Assembly (NCBI GenBank): GCA_024734555.1
Contig: JANPWX010019233.1
Location: forward strand, 311,183-375,182
Reading direction: 5' to 3'
DNA from: Trochalopteron elliotii
Lineage: Eukaryota > Chordata > Aves > Passeriformes > Leiothrichidae
Length of the DNA stretch: 64,000 bases
Part shown: piece by piece, positions 51,887 to 64,000 of the stretch
How the letters are laid out: every line of letters begins with the position of its first letter
How positions within the stretch are numbered: the first letter of the stretch is position 1
Program-made: the position numbers and the translations under genes
Notes under the pieces: model-generated
The model's input: only the letters and a program-made list of their open reading frames with translations
What the model was told of the DNA's origin: nothing
Database searches by the model: none

Positions 51887-53009
51887 TGATGGTAGACTCC
51901 AAACAGAATTCTGTTGCATTAAAATGCAAATATATTTTTTGTTTATAAGCACAAATGAAAATAGAAAAAGGGATGAGCCCACTACATTTCTTTATGCTTC
52001 ATTTTTGTGTAATGTGCCAGCAGTAGGCTAGGCTTTTAACAAAAAATAAGAAAAAAATATTGTTACATGTTTCAGATGGCCAGCACAAAGGAAATGATGG
52101 AGTGGTGAGGCTTACATGCCACTTGCTGCTTTCCCTTTTAAAAAAAATTCTTTTGATCCACTTGCTTTGACAACTCTTGTTGAGAACAAGACTATAAGTG
52201 CACAGAAAAGAAAGTGGCTTGCTAATTACACATTTAGAGCTGAAATATGATACACTATGGATTCAAGATAATATAGATCCTAAGTGGTAGATTCTGAGTA
52301 ATAAGATTTTCTCAAATACAATTTCTCTTGTACACATTTTCATTGTTTGACACCTTTCAAATGTAAGTCTATTATAATCTAGTTTCCCTCTTACCTGTAC
52401 TGTAGTTATGTTCATCACTTTCCTGGTATTTTTTTGATAAACAAGAATATTTTTCTAGAAAAATAATGTGGGTGATTAGAAGAATACAATGAAGCTTTTC
52501 TCATTCTTGCATATGAATATGCTAATTAATACTTTATAAGTCATATCCAGTGTATGCTGGTCTCTCCAATGGGTTGGAAAATCCTGCCACTCACTGCTCC
52601 TCAACTCTCCTGCTCCTGCGTTTGGGAACAGAGGATTCTAATGGAGGTAATCCAATTTAGCAATGTTGCAGATACAGTGTCCAACTCTGCTTTCAAGCAT
52701 CAAAGGGAACAGTTTCTATGGACTTCTTATGGAGGTGTTAACTGCCATAGAATCTGTACACCATTTTTTTCTGGTTTAATAACCCAGCCTAGACAATCAA
52801 GACTGTGCTTTTTTTTTTTTTTTTTCAAAAGCGTTACTGCACTTTTAAGCATCTTTCATTAATTTTTTTTTGCATGCCTATTTGCAACATTTGCTATGGA
52901 GAAAATTCAGTCTTTTATGTGAGTGTTCAGAATGTTGAAAATGCTACTATTGGACAGTGAAATGTTTAAAACTGACAAGTGTTTTGGCAGTCCTTGTACT
53001 TGTTCATAA
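51887..53009. other. Unique AT-rich sequence, no gene seen
   Basis: Contains a T17 run at 52809-52825. The 102-codon frame at 52554-52862 runs through that T17 and so is partly low-complexity. No motif is seen. Confidence 0.5.
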
Positions 53010-53105
53010 CACTGATTAGCATGAATCAGTGAAACGTGATTGGCATGCATGCATGTTTCAAATCAAACTTCCTAATGGCATTTCTTTTGTTTTAATGGAT
53101 GTAAA

Positions 53106-53107
<2 letters not shown>

Positions 53108-53148
<41 letters not shown>
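53108..53148. repeat. (AT)20 microsatellite
   Basis: 41 bases of uninterrupted alternating A and T. Such length is likely to be polymorphic and able to extrude a cruciform. Confidence 0.97.
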
Positions 53149-53150
<2 letters not shown>

Positions 53151-55880
53151 ATATATCTCAAAATATGTGCAGAGGCAGTAAACTCTCTCTGAATCTTTCT
53201 AGTCACTGCTCTTGTGAAACTTGTATGGAATATACACAGTAAGTTCCTTCCATCATGGAAGGCTATATTTGTATGAATAAAACTAGTTTTGAGCTAGTGC
53301 AACTCCAGTGTTTCTGTAATAAATGCCAATCTAATAGAAACAATGAATTAGGAGTGTCTGGATGATGTTACTCATATGATTTAGATTTAAGTAGTCCTAT
53401 GCATAACAGAGAGTTTTACTTAATGAATCTTATCATCATTCTAAGTTGAGAATGGCTAAGTTCTATGGCTCTGTAATTCTGTGAAAACCCCCATCTGAGG
53501 TACAGAACTATGCAGGAGGACATTTTTCTTGGTTCACCCATGTTTATTATAGACCAAAAGTAACTGCTGTGTCTCTCTTTCTCTTCACCCAATCCATGCT
53601 GAGCTAGGAGGAAGGAGCTGAAGAGAAGCTGTAGAATAGTGGACCAGTTTAGGGCTGTCCTGTGGCATCCCTTTCAGTCAGTGGTGTATAGTATACTTAT
53701 TGTCATGTAGCTATTGTTATGTGTGCAATTTGTGCACACAGACATACACACACACAAGTAAATACCATCAACATTGTACTGGACACCATGAAGTCTTTAC
53801 AAAAAAAAAAAAAATGTCTTGCTAATGTAGTTTGTTTGTTACCACAGGTCAGGTAATAAATTACATGGAGACTTAATGTTTCAAGTCCTTTAATACAGGC
53901 TTACAAGGCATCTTCAAGTGCCTTACTCATCTGAACGTTAATGCAATTTCAGAACATTTGGATGGTGAATGGTAGAGATACTCAGGAAGACAAAATACTC
54001 TATAAACTAAAGAAGCCTCTCATAGCACAGGAAGAAGCTTGGTGAGCCAGAAGTTCCAATCTGTTTTGGTTAAGTATGTTCCTGTTGTCAAAGCAAAGAG
54101 TGCTTTGTATGGTACAATGCCAGCAGCACTCTTCATGAAGTAGGAAAGAAATACAAAAGTTCCTCAAACTGAATGTCTCGTGGTAATACGTCATGGAGAA
54201 GGAAGCAGTCTCCTAAGCAGTGATGTTAAAGCAATTCTGTTTTATGCATCACACTCTTAAAATCCACCCAGGTAGCAGCAGGACACTTCTGCATCCTTTT
54301 CCTCCATGAGAAGTATTCCCATTTTCTGCACTGTTTTAAATTTCTCAGTGATGCAAGCTGAATTGCATTCCCTGACCTGAAGAGGCTTTAAAAGCCACAA
54401 TTTTGCTATGAAGATTGTGTGTGAATACACCTTAGCAGGCTTCTTTCAGACTCCTCCATACAAATTCTAATTTACATTCGGTTAATAATGACAGATTTTG
54501 CAATGTGTTTATTTTTAACAAATCAGTGCTATGATAATTTTCTAGGTGTTTGGCCAAGGAGAGTGAGGCCTTACACATAGAAATGGTATTATGTTGTTGG
54601 ATACAATGTCTGTAAATCATAACTCCCAAAAGAAATGGGGTATAAACCACAAACATTAAAAACTTAATTATTATCCTGTTCACTCATCAAAATAAGTTGC
54701 TGAAGGGGACCTGGGCAAACTGAAAATTTGCTTTTCTTCCAAACTGCTCCTAAAGAAGGATGTATAATTAGAGATGTTCTGAGCTGTGTTGCTCTTCCTA
54801 AGTATTTTCTAATGCCTATTGAAATTGAAGGGAGTAATCATCCAGCTTCAATAAGCTTTAGTGTTGGCCTTTGGTTATCATCTTTTCATTGTTCTGAAAC
54901 CATGTAATCAGTAGTGGGATGAAGGGTAAGTTGCTGTAAACTTTTCTTAATTGTATTTAAAGAAAGAAAGAAGTTTCTTCTGAAGAATTTCCTTTTCCTA
55001 AAATCTCCTATTTAGTGTTTCTGTAGTGTTTTATTTAGATTCCAGGTTTAGTTGATAAGAACTTTTTAAAATGTTAGTGATGCTGGAAGCTAATATACAT
55101 ATGCTACACAATATTTAATGTAAAGACATATCTGTGTGTAAGTATAAAAAGCAAATAATAATTTGTTTTTCTTTGCAGATTGTTCCCATTTCTTACAAAG
55201 TTAAGGCTTTTCTAAGTTATTTATTGAAACTTATTAAAAGTCATAGTAAGGGCTTTTAAGTGCCTCCACATCCCTGCCCTTTGGGATTGTATAAGTATTT
55301 TCAGGAATCTGTTCTGAAGGGTGTTGCTGATATAGAAAGGCTAAATGAGTTTGGTTGCAGACTGGATAGTATTCACACAACAGAAGCCACTTCCAGGGTT
55401 GCTAAGAGCTTAGGCACCATCTCAAACCTAGGAAGCTGTAAATGTAAGGGTTCTAGGACACCACCACACCTCACCATTCTGAGTGTATGTGCCCCATTAT
55501 ACTCTTCTGTAGGCACTGCCTTTACCAGATGTTGGATACTTTGCTCTGACTGTCTTTCTGTTCTTATGCTCTTCATATCTGTGTGCCCATCGACATGGTG
55601 CCCACAGTCTGTAACTCCCATCTGTGGTTTCATACAAAATTCCCACTTTTCAGTTGTCATCCTTTAAATTCGACATGTTGTCTATCACACTAATATCAGA
55701 GTGTTGTAGAGCTTGTAGAGTATGTGTTCACACTGGTGTTACTCAAAGATGCCTGCTCAAGATACAGAGTTGGAAAAGAGTGCGAAGTCAAGCTGATTAT
55801 TCAGCACAAACATATTATTTTGATAATTTAAATAGCTTCTGTCAATGAATATAGTGCAACATTAATTAATTGGACATTTT
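53149..55880. other. Unique sequence, no gene supported
   Basis: Contains the longest open frame of the window (55260-55667 plus, 135 codons), which is overlapped on the opposite strand by a 95-codon frame (55373-55660). Neither has a recognisable domain. Paired opposing frames point to a locally less AT-rich stretch with few stop codons. A short A14 run lies at 53801-53814 and a short CA run near 53745. Confidence 0.45.
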
Positions 55881-56220
55881 TTCTTAGCTATATGGCAGCT
55901 AATTGGAGTTATCCCTCAGCTGGATACCTCTCCACTGGAGATCCCCCATGACCGGAGATCCCCCATGACCAGAGCCCCCAAGGTGCTGGTATGGGTCTAG
56001 ATATAAGGAATTCACACAGTGCCAGGTTGCCTGGGGGTGTGTCACCCAACCATTGCGTCTCTGAGGTCAAGAACTTTTTCCCTTAACAGATAGCTCATGG
56101 AAAGGCTCTGTTACGAACTTGTCTGCTTTTTTTTTTGTTTTCCTGGCTTGCAGTCTAAAGCAGCAGGCTCTGCTCAGAAAAAGAAGGTCATCGAGGCTGT
56201 AGTTGTTGACACCACTTGAA
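55881..56220. other. Unclassified GC-richer segment with exon-like end
   Basis: This segment stands out from its neighbours. It has a perfect 17-bp tandem duplication at 55937-55970 and a GC-richer middle. A long pyrimidine tract (about 56125-56150) leads into CAG at 56151-56153, followed by a 21-codon open stretch ending in TGA at 56217-56219. The arrangement could be a terminal exon, the edge of an unidentified LTR, or chance. I do not recognise the peptide or a repeat family. Confidence 0.3.
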
Positions 56221-59200
56221 TTCTTGGCAGTGTATTGAACAATTCTTGATGTGACTGTATCTCTCTTTCCTCACAGTCCCTTTCCAATGTAGGAAATGCA
56301 TATATTTGACAACAAAATGCTAGGGAAGTCACTGATATTTATTTTGGAAAAATTTCTGAACTATGCTCCTGTTGTTTCCATGCTGTACTTGGAAACTGCT
56401 TACTGTGTTAATCTATTATATAAATAATATACTACGACTCTCAAGCCAAATGCAAAAAGAAAACATGTGTAACAGAAATGCAATTTTAGTAATACTTAGT
56501 CTAGTGAAAGCAGGTTCCTTTCCAAAGGTAAGAGAGGGAAAAAATAGGTTTTGTTCCCAAAGCAGTCCAGATGGAACCCCAGTAGGAGGCATACTAGTGT
56601 TAATACAAGTTTTGTTTATTTCAGGCAATGTATACTTCATATTTCTGTTATGTTTCTTTGCTTTCCTAATTATGATATGTTAATATTCAATGACTAAGTC
56701 TTCAGTGATTTTTTTTCAATTTTCAGTGTTTTTTGACATAAAGTGCTTATAGATTTTTCTTGTATTAAAAATAGGTTTACTTTATGGCAAGACTGGCTTC
56801 AAACCACTACATAATACTTTTGCTTTCCTTTATACTTCAGTATAGTCAAAATATTATAAATTATGCCAAATAAAACACCTCAGGTAGCAAAACATCTTAT
56901 TTTGCAACATTCTTCAAAGTAATTTATATAAGCCGTGCTGTAACAACTTTCTAGAGCTCAAAATATAAATCTAGGTTGTCATGGATACACGCATGAGAAG
57001 GTTTTCTTTATAAATATGTTAGGAGTCTAACAATTTATTTTTAGTAGAATTTTCAAAAAAGAAAAAAAGATGTAGTTTATAACTAGGGCCATTATTGGTT
57101 ATTCTGATTGCACTTGAATACATTTCTGTTTCTTCCTCTTCATTATCTCAAAATGCCTCTTAATAAAGAGGTTTATGTGGTTGTCAAAATGGCTGATAAG
57201 GGCCCTGGGCTTTTTCTCTCCTGTGTTACCCTCTCTTTGTACCAAGTACGCCTGAAGTGGAATTCATATATTGCTTCCCACCAGTTAGAAAGTTAGAGTT
57301 TTTTACCTAGGGTTAAGTAGTGCTTTCAGAACTGGAAAACATTCAGCTGGCATTTTTCTCTCACATTAGTTAAAATAAATACAGTGATTATGAGATATAG
57401 CTGGATAAACTGTAAATAATTAATGGAACTTCCAAGTCAGGAGATACCTTCTGGTATCAGACATACCAGATTATATCAGACATCTTCCATTTTGTTTCCT
57501 CTTCTCTGCTGCACCAGTAGTGCAAGGGGCAATGCCCTCACACATGATTTTCTGTTACTGGTAATTTTAAAACACAAAGTTATAAGCCTCTAATAAAAAG
57601 TGAGAAGAAAAAAACATAATTTAAAAAGGAAAAATAGATTGCTGGGAGTAATTAATTGTCATAAAAGTGTAATAAACAAATTATTATTTTAACACATTTT
57701 ATCTGTAGATTTTGATAAAACAGAAAATAGAGAAGATGCTAGTTCAGAGGTCTGAAAATTTGTATGTATTAATTGAAAGTACAACAAAAACCCCAAGCCA
57801 TTAAAGAGGATAAATGGAGAATTTCAATAGAATAAACACAAAATATTATGAATTATCTAAAACGTCACAATTTTTCCAAAAGTACATAAATGTTCTTGTG
57901 TCTGGCTTGTTGCATGAACTTTGGTAGAAAACCAGATTGTATTTAGCATTTGTGCAGTTCCTTTCACAGAAATACTGTTAACTAAAAATTTCCTAAAAAT
58001 TCCACTTATGAAAATATAATCCCAAGTGCTGACTTATTGGAAGATTATATCAGACATCAAATAATTTTGAAAAATCGTTATCAAAGATGTTGATACAAAT
58101 ACCTGTTCATTATTATTTTACAGAAGGTTTTTCTCCTAAGAAGTTCTATCTTCCTTATGTCTGTCCAGTTTCAACAGACAGTTTTCAGATCCTTCTCTTC
58201 TGAATTAGCTTAAGTGCTGCAGTGAAATGATATGTAAATCACAGCCATGGATAAATCAGAAAGTTTTTATTATAAATCTGAAAAAAAATTCATTACTTGT
58301 GTCATCAGTATAACAGATACTTTACACATAACACAATAGAGGCATCAAGTTTAGTGCCAAAAGTACAGGAAGAATCTGTTCGTTTGCCCTCTGGGACTAA
58401 GCCATAAATCACAGAGCCAAAATTTCTTACCTAGCATATTAGAAAAATGTAAAAAACATGAGAGAGAGGGTGAAATCACACAATCCTGGAGAGAATCTAT
58501 TATTGGTTAAGGCTGGCAGGATAACCATTGCTTGATAAAATAAAATATGGCATTACTACATTAGGAAATTGCTGTCTCTCAAATTTATTTTTCAGATTCT
58601 AGTACTGAAGAGCCTAAAATACAATATGCATGGGTTGTCTTGGCATGTGATTTGAAAATCTTATTAATAAGGATTTTTGAGTAGCAGTAGAATTATTGAA
58701 GTTGTTCAAATTATGGGACTTAAGTATCAGAGTACTTTAAAAATAACAAACGTGCTATGCCTGTTGGATGTTACAGAACAGCCTACAATGAGGACATTGA
58801 CCTGACAAAGTCTTGCTAGGTAAGCCAAAAAAGCTACTCCAGAAAAGCCTTCCAGCAGCTGTATATTGCCAGCGGAATCTGTCCATTAAATACTGGTATG
58901 AGTGGTTGGACTTTTATAGTAGTGATAGGAGAGCCATGAGCACAATGCAGTGTCAGACAATGCTCAATTAAAGGCTATTGCAAAGACTGTTTGCATAACT
59001 GAGTGACACTTTTTAAAAAAATCATCCTGTTGCATTTTCTTTTGCTCTGTTTTCCTGTTCCTGTGAACTCTGCTGTTCTGTCCCAACACTTATGTGTATT
59101 TTCTCTGGAGAAGTGAAGAAGTATGGGCAACTTTTCTCCTTAAAGAGAACTAGTATTTAGTCTGTCATGAGTAATACTACATTTGTGTTGTACCAAAAAG

Positions 59201-62200
59201 AAAAAAAAAAGGTGGATTCTTCTGCAGTGCAGTTTTATATTTGACTCTGTTGTCTGGTTTAAGAATTTAGAACTGCATGAATAATAGATTGTTGCTGCTA
59301 TTCACTTAGTATGGGGATCCACAAACAACTTAAAAATTGACATCAAAATTAACATATTTTGGGCAGATTTTTCGGCATATGAGTGACGGCTTTTCAAATG
59401 GACTGGCTTAATTTGTCTATAAACTGAAACAAATGTGATGTAATGTAAAGGCAACAATGAAGATCTAGTTTCTGTGGTTTTTTTAATTTCTGTGGTTTCT
59501 TTTGAGCAAGGAACTACTCCACCCTTTACATCTGAGCAGGAAAAGGGTCCAAATCCTATAACAACAAAATGGATTTAAAAAAAAAAATCAGTCTTAGGAA
59601 GTGGTTAGACAAATACAAGGTGAGTCTACATCTTATTTGATACAACTGATGTGGTTTTTACTGTTGCTCTCATCTGGCACTTTTTGTGTCACCCATCTGT
59701 TGTGTCTGACTAGGAAACTAGATTACTCTCTCCAGAGGCCTTGACTACTCTTCCTACAGCTTTGATCAGTCTAAAAGCCCCCAAGCTTTGGTTTCTTCCC
59801 AGCGTAACACTGTATGCAAATATGTAATAATTGCAACAGACTGCATGGAAAACACCATCTAGAGTTTGTTGCTGTCCAGATGTGCCTGTAATTGTTCCAG
59901 GGAAAATGTAGGTGTAAAATTGGAGGTGTTTCTGGATCCAGGGTATAACAAGAATATATGTAGACTTGATATGTGACTTTAGAAATAAATCAAAGCAAAA
60001 TCCACAAAGTCCTGAAAATAGGCCAAATTAAAGTCATCAGTTTGAAAGTATATTTTAAAGTAGACCACTGGAGTAACTTGTATCTATGTGTGAAGATAAG
60101 TGTCTTCACACTTATATAATAGTGCTTGTTGCAGTATCTTTGTCCAGATTTTGCCATTCCTCATTTGTTTAATTTCATTAAGAGCTCAGCCTTTCACAAT
60201 TTCCTGTGTTATTCTGTGAAAGAAAATCACAAATTTCTCAGGGGATGCAGAGGATCACCAACCCTGTAAATTGTCCTCTTATTGCATAGTAGAAGGCATT
60301 GCTGCTCAAAATGTGTGTTAAAAATTACTTACGACTCTAGTCAAACTTTATTTTTTAATTGAGACTGAAATTTCTGTGAAGGATTTCCTAGTGAAAGTTC
60401 AAGTATATGGTGAGTTGATTCATAGTACCTGTGTAATAAGCATAATTTTAGCTCTTTACCAAGTCCTTTTGCTGTTATTTGCTAGTACTATATCTGTTTG
60501 TGTTACATGGATTTGGCAACCTTCCTGGCAGCTGTTCTGTTGTGCTTCTGTTGTGCTGCCTGCTGTGTCTCTTCTGGGCCATCAGCCACTGGGGTGTTTC
60601 CTCACAAGTGTGAGGGTGCCCCTCTGTGGTCTTTTCAATTTTGGTGACTGAACAATTTACTGAGAGAGACCTTTCACCATAAGGGCTTGGTGGACAGATT
60701 AGTTCCTCAAACCAGTATGAACACAGCTAACTGACAAAGTAAGCTGGAGAAAGTACTGAAGACAATGCAGGATTAGCTTCTGCACTGATGCATGTTGAAA
60801 ATTATAAAAATATAGTGAAAGGGAATATACTCAGGAAAACAGATGGGTCAGTAATGAAACACTAAATATGCTCAAGCCATCTGAAACACGTGGTTGCAGG
60901 AGGCTTCATCATCAGAGGTGGTGTCTCCACTAGGGTTCTTCAACTTTGGGAGGAAGGAAGAAGTTATGGGGGTGAGGTATGCAGAAATGCAGTACCTGTG
61001 GAAAATATCATTTGGTTATCTTGGGGGTTTTTATAACCCCATAGCAGAAGGCATTAGAAATTTTCTGTAATTAATTGCTACTTTAAAGGGTGGTAAACTG
61101 TTTTCTGGTTCTGCAGTACTGTGAGCTGAAGTGAGGAAGTTGCCCTTGCTGCATACTGCATCTGCCTGAGTCAAGTGAAGAGAAGTACAAAAGTGCAAGA
61201 GTGTTGTTCTGTAGGGTCTTCATTGAAAGGCATAACAGTCAGGGTAAATGAAGTATTATGTATGAAGTATTATGAAGTATTGTATTTTTTTCTGCATATT
61301 CTCTAATCAAGACTAGAAAACACTACACACACTACAATAACTTGGTAAATTTGATATTTGAATGGGAAATTATAAAGAAAATTATGTTATAGGTCAAAAT
61401 TGAGAAGTATTTACACAAAGTTAAACAGTGTAGATAAGAACATGATGGCTGAGATGGAAAGAAACTTTTAGCATAAACATAAATATAAATGTATGAGCAT
61501 CCTTATTTCTGTCATATGCTGCAGAGGTTAAAGAACTGACAGCTTGCCTACACTTGAAATTCTATTTAAACTAAGATAGGTTGATGCGGTATTCGTACCT
61601 AAGTAACAATCAACCATGGGCATTTCTAGTCCCAAAATATAAGTGTTATATGCCTCTGTGTCTTAACCTCCCCCAAAGATAAAAGGCTTCAGCCTGCAAT
61701 TAAAGAGGAATTTCTGGTGTAATACACCATTCAAAGATACAGCTTCAATATTTAAGGGTAGGTGATTTACAAATACTTGGAGAGCTACTGAAGGTAAAGT
61801 AGTGCAAATTATCAGTAGCTGCAGAAGTGAAACCACAAATAATGGTGAAGGCTCCTTGTGACCTATCTGCTCAAACTTACATTTTCAGTCTGTAGACTGA
61901 CTTTGAGACTCCTCCACTTGTGTATTTTGGAACTGGGAACAATCAAACAGGGTCTCTAAAGAGAAATACTTCTGACAAGGGTGCAGTGGGTGTGCTGCAC
62001 TGTCCAGTTCACCTGGTCTCTCGCACATCTGTTTCCCTGGTTCTCTGCAGTACTGTGTGCTGTGGTACCTCTGAGATCTCTTGTGGTAGCCCAGCAAGGT
62101 GCTTTTCCAGGCCAGATGCAGATCAGTTAAAGGAAACCTCAAGGTAATAGGTATATGAAATAATCATCTTGGATATTCATCACATCCCTATAAAACTTGG

Positions 62201-63179
62201 GATAAAAGAAATACTCTTTATTTTGGCTTTTCAGTCAGTTGCCAAAAGACATAATTTATAGCTACATACGATGATTTATAGCTATATACAGTAACATTTA
62301 TATATATGTTGGAAACCATCTATGGAATTGTCTTCTTCTATAGCAAGTTATTTGCTATATATTTAATAATTATATAGATATTACATTAGTATGTGTGTAT
62401 TACATTACATAGATGTGGGAGCAGTGGATTAATTTCATAATTTAATTATCAGTTGAGTTAAGCATCAATTAAATTTGTGTCTCCTAAGAAGTCATGGCAG
62501 GCATAAAATTGAGTATAGTTTATACGAACCTTATGACAATAAACTTACCTTTCTATCCATTGATTTTTGCAAGAAATCATGTGAAATGCACATAAATAAA
62601 TTAAAATATGACTGAATTGAAAAAAACTCTCTTTATTAGTTGCTGTTATTAGTACAGCCTTCTAGTCATTTATGTACTTTTTTTTTAGCTTATAGCCCTT
62701 TTTTTTTGCTTAGGGAAAATTGACTGGATACTAAGGTGACTTGTGTTTCTTTACTATATCAATGGAAGGATTTGTTAGCACTGACTTTGAAACAAGAGCT
62801 TCTGAATTATTTCTTTTTCTATTGCCATCCTGCCATTTCCTCCACAAACCTAGGGCATGGCCAAAATGTGTTATGAAGAAGTAGATCTCCATATCAGCAT
62901 GTTTGTGTAATAGTCCCATGATAGCCACTGCAAGCAAAGGTAGCTCTATTTTTAAATGCAAGGGTAGCTCTTTTTTTTCTGGTATTTGCTATCACAATGG
63001 AAGTGCAAGCCCTTTGGTCCAAGAGCAAGGAAGCCTTGACAAAGAGGCTCTTTAGCTACACTAATGTGAAGATGTCTTTCTTCTCACATAAGTGGTATAT
63101 CTCACATATAAGTGGTCTTCTCACATATGTGGGGGCCTTTGGTCCACACATCATCCTTCTCTCTAAATTTGATAGGTGA
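56221..63179. other. Unique AT-rich sequence, no gene seen
   Basis: No exon or transposon is recognised over almost 7 kb. Small local duplications occur: the 10-mer ATGAAGTATT three times at 61248-61281, a roughly 20-bp imperfect tandem pair at 62251-62290, and a CTCACATA-containing repeat near 63085-63130. The frames at 61885-62142 (minus) and 61920-62147 (plus) overlap on opposite strands and are not supported as genes. Confidence 0.5.
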
Positions 63180-64000
63180 ACTATTCAGTGGATGAGGAGT
63201 TGGCTGGATGGTCACATCCAGAAGGTAGTGGTCAATTTTTTGACCAACATCTGTACAAGAACTGCCCTCCAGGGGTCTGTAGTGGAATCAGTATTGTTTA
63301 AATATCTTCATCAATGACATGGACAGCAGGATCAAGTACACCCTCAGCAAGTTTGCAAATGACACTAAGCTGAGTGGTGCAGTTGGCACACTTCAAGGAC
63401 ACGGTGCCATCCAGAGAGACCTGGACAAGTTGGAGAAGTAGGAGCCATTGTTGAATCTCATGAGGTTTAACAAGGCCAAGAACAAGACCTTATTTCTGGG
63501 TCAGGGCAAGTCCCAGTATCAAAACAGGCTGGGTGATGAGCAAATCAAGAGCAGCCCTGCAAAGAATGGGGATGCTGGTGGACGAAAGGCTGGACAAGAG
63601 CCAGCCATGAAAAACAGTAGTGTCCTGGGCTGCATCCAAAGCAGTGTGGCCAGCAGGGCCAGGGAGGGGATTCTGCCCATCTGCTCTGCTCTCTTGAGAC
63701 CTCACCCGGATCCTGCATCCAGCTCTAGGGGTCACCAGCACAGAAGAGGGCCACAAAGATGATCAGGAGGCTGGAGCACCTTTCCTGTGAGGAAAGGCTG
63801 AGAGAGTTGTGGTTATTCAGTCTGAAGAAGAGAAGGCTCCAGAGAGACCCTCAGCAGTCTCCCATACCTGAAGGTGCCTATAAGAAAGATGGGGACAGAC
63901 ATTTTATCATGACCTCCTGTGATGGGAAAAGGGGCAGTGGTTTTTAAACTGAAGGAAATCGATCTATATGTAACGAAGAAGTTTTTCAGAATGAGGGGGG
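63180..64000 (+). mobile_element. CR1 LINE, plus strand, runs off the window
   Basis: This is a CR1 copy in sense orientation. It enters within ORF2 at the 'gaggagttggctggatggtc' block. It continues through the reverse-transcriptase palm (DMDSG near 63318-63332; FANDTKL from 63352) and the thumb and C-terminal region (LRELWLFSLKKRRLQ near 63798-63842). It reaches the start of the 3' untranslated region at the right edge ('gaagtttttcagaatgag'). It is 5'-truncated near 63180 and its 3' end lies beyond the window. Similarity to the general CR1 pattern is higher than for the copies at 849 and 17175, so it may be the youngest long copy here. Stop codons and frameshifts break ORF2. Confidence 0.95.
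63300..63947 (+). pseudogene. CR1 ORF2 remnant with altered catalytic motif
   Basis: Three consecutive frames carry the C-terminal half of CR1 reverse transcriptase. The first reads through DMDSG and [11 protein letters not shown], where the second-to-last position of the usual FADD active-site motif is Asn in place of Asp (codon 63358-63360), which would abolish metal binding. The second (63448-63762) and third (63759-63947) carry the thumb and C-terminal tail, offset by frameshifts. The copy cannot make an active enzyme. Confidence 0.85.

Noticed and set aside
53451..53500. TCTATGGCTCTGTAATTCTG as a plus-strand CR1 terminal repeat
   Set aside because: It resembles the CR1 8-mer tail only loosely, and the sequence upstream has no CR1 3' region.
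55260..55667. Longest open frame (135 codons, plus) as a possible gene
   Set aside because: No domain, signal or repeat is visible. A 95-codon frame overlaps it on the other strand, and the start has no supporting context. Chance in a less AT-rich patch is the simpler explanation.
1..64000. CRISPR arrays, operons, phage or other microbial systems
   Set aside because: No regular spaced repeats, no dense coding and no ribosome-binding-site pattern are seen. The window is vertebrate non-coding DNA.

Overview
This window looks like bird nuclear DNA from a gene-poor stretch, either intergenic or deep inside a large intron. Three things point to a bird. First, CR1 LINE fragments recur and carry the typical avian CR1 3' region and reverse-transcriptase wording. 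Second, there are two LTRs of the common avian endogenous-retrovirus type, whose ends read TGTC..TGG / CCA..GACA. Third, the unique sequence is AT-rich, CpG-poor and full of T/G- or A/C-rich low-complexity tracts. The wording of the CR1 and LTR copies would fit a songbird or other neoavian bird, but that part is inference. I found no convincing cellular protein-coding gene, rRNA, tRNA, CRISPR array or bacterial-type feature. Every open frame is short (at most about 135 codons), and the recognisable ones are CR1 remnants or low-complexity artefacts.

Layout. Positions 1-848 are unique AT-rich sequence. A long, minus-strand CR1 fragment runs from about 849 to 2300. From 2301 to 14327 is unique sequence with two T/G-rich tracts, a T-rich tract and a CTCF-half-like motif near 4842. 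A short old CR1 tail lies at about 14328-14430. A/C-rich tract 16412-16504 precedes a second long minus-strand CR1 (about 17175-18200). Unique sequence follows to 27470, with a pair of CTCF-like motifs near 20342 and 20406. An A/C tract with strong G-quadruplex potential on the minus strand lies at 27471-27650. A solo LTR (minus strand) sits at 36130-36535. A facing T/G and A/C tract pair lies at 40624-40888. A CR1 3' tail is at 41461-41810. A second solo LTR with a candidate 5-bp target duplication is at 51235-51802. A long (AT)n microsatellite next to two palindromes is at 53010-53148. The right edge (63180-64000) is a plus-strand CR1 that continues beyond the window.

How the parts work together: the mobile elements are independent, decayed insertions and not a system. 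Four of the five CR1 fragments lie on the minus strand and one on the plus strand. None keeps an intact reading frame. What may be functional here is regulatory (CTCF-like sites, a PBX/MEIS-type composite site, one short exon-like segment at 56154-56219). These are reported as candidates only. I did not see evidence of a previously undescribed biological system in this window.
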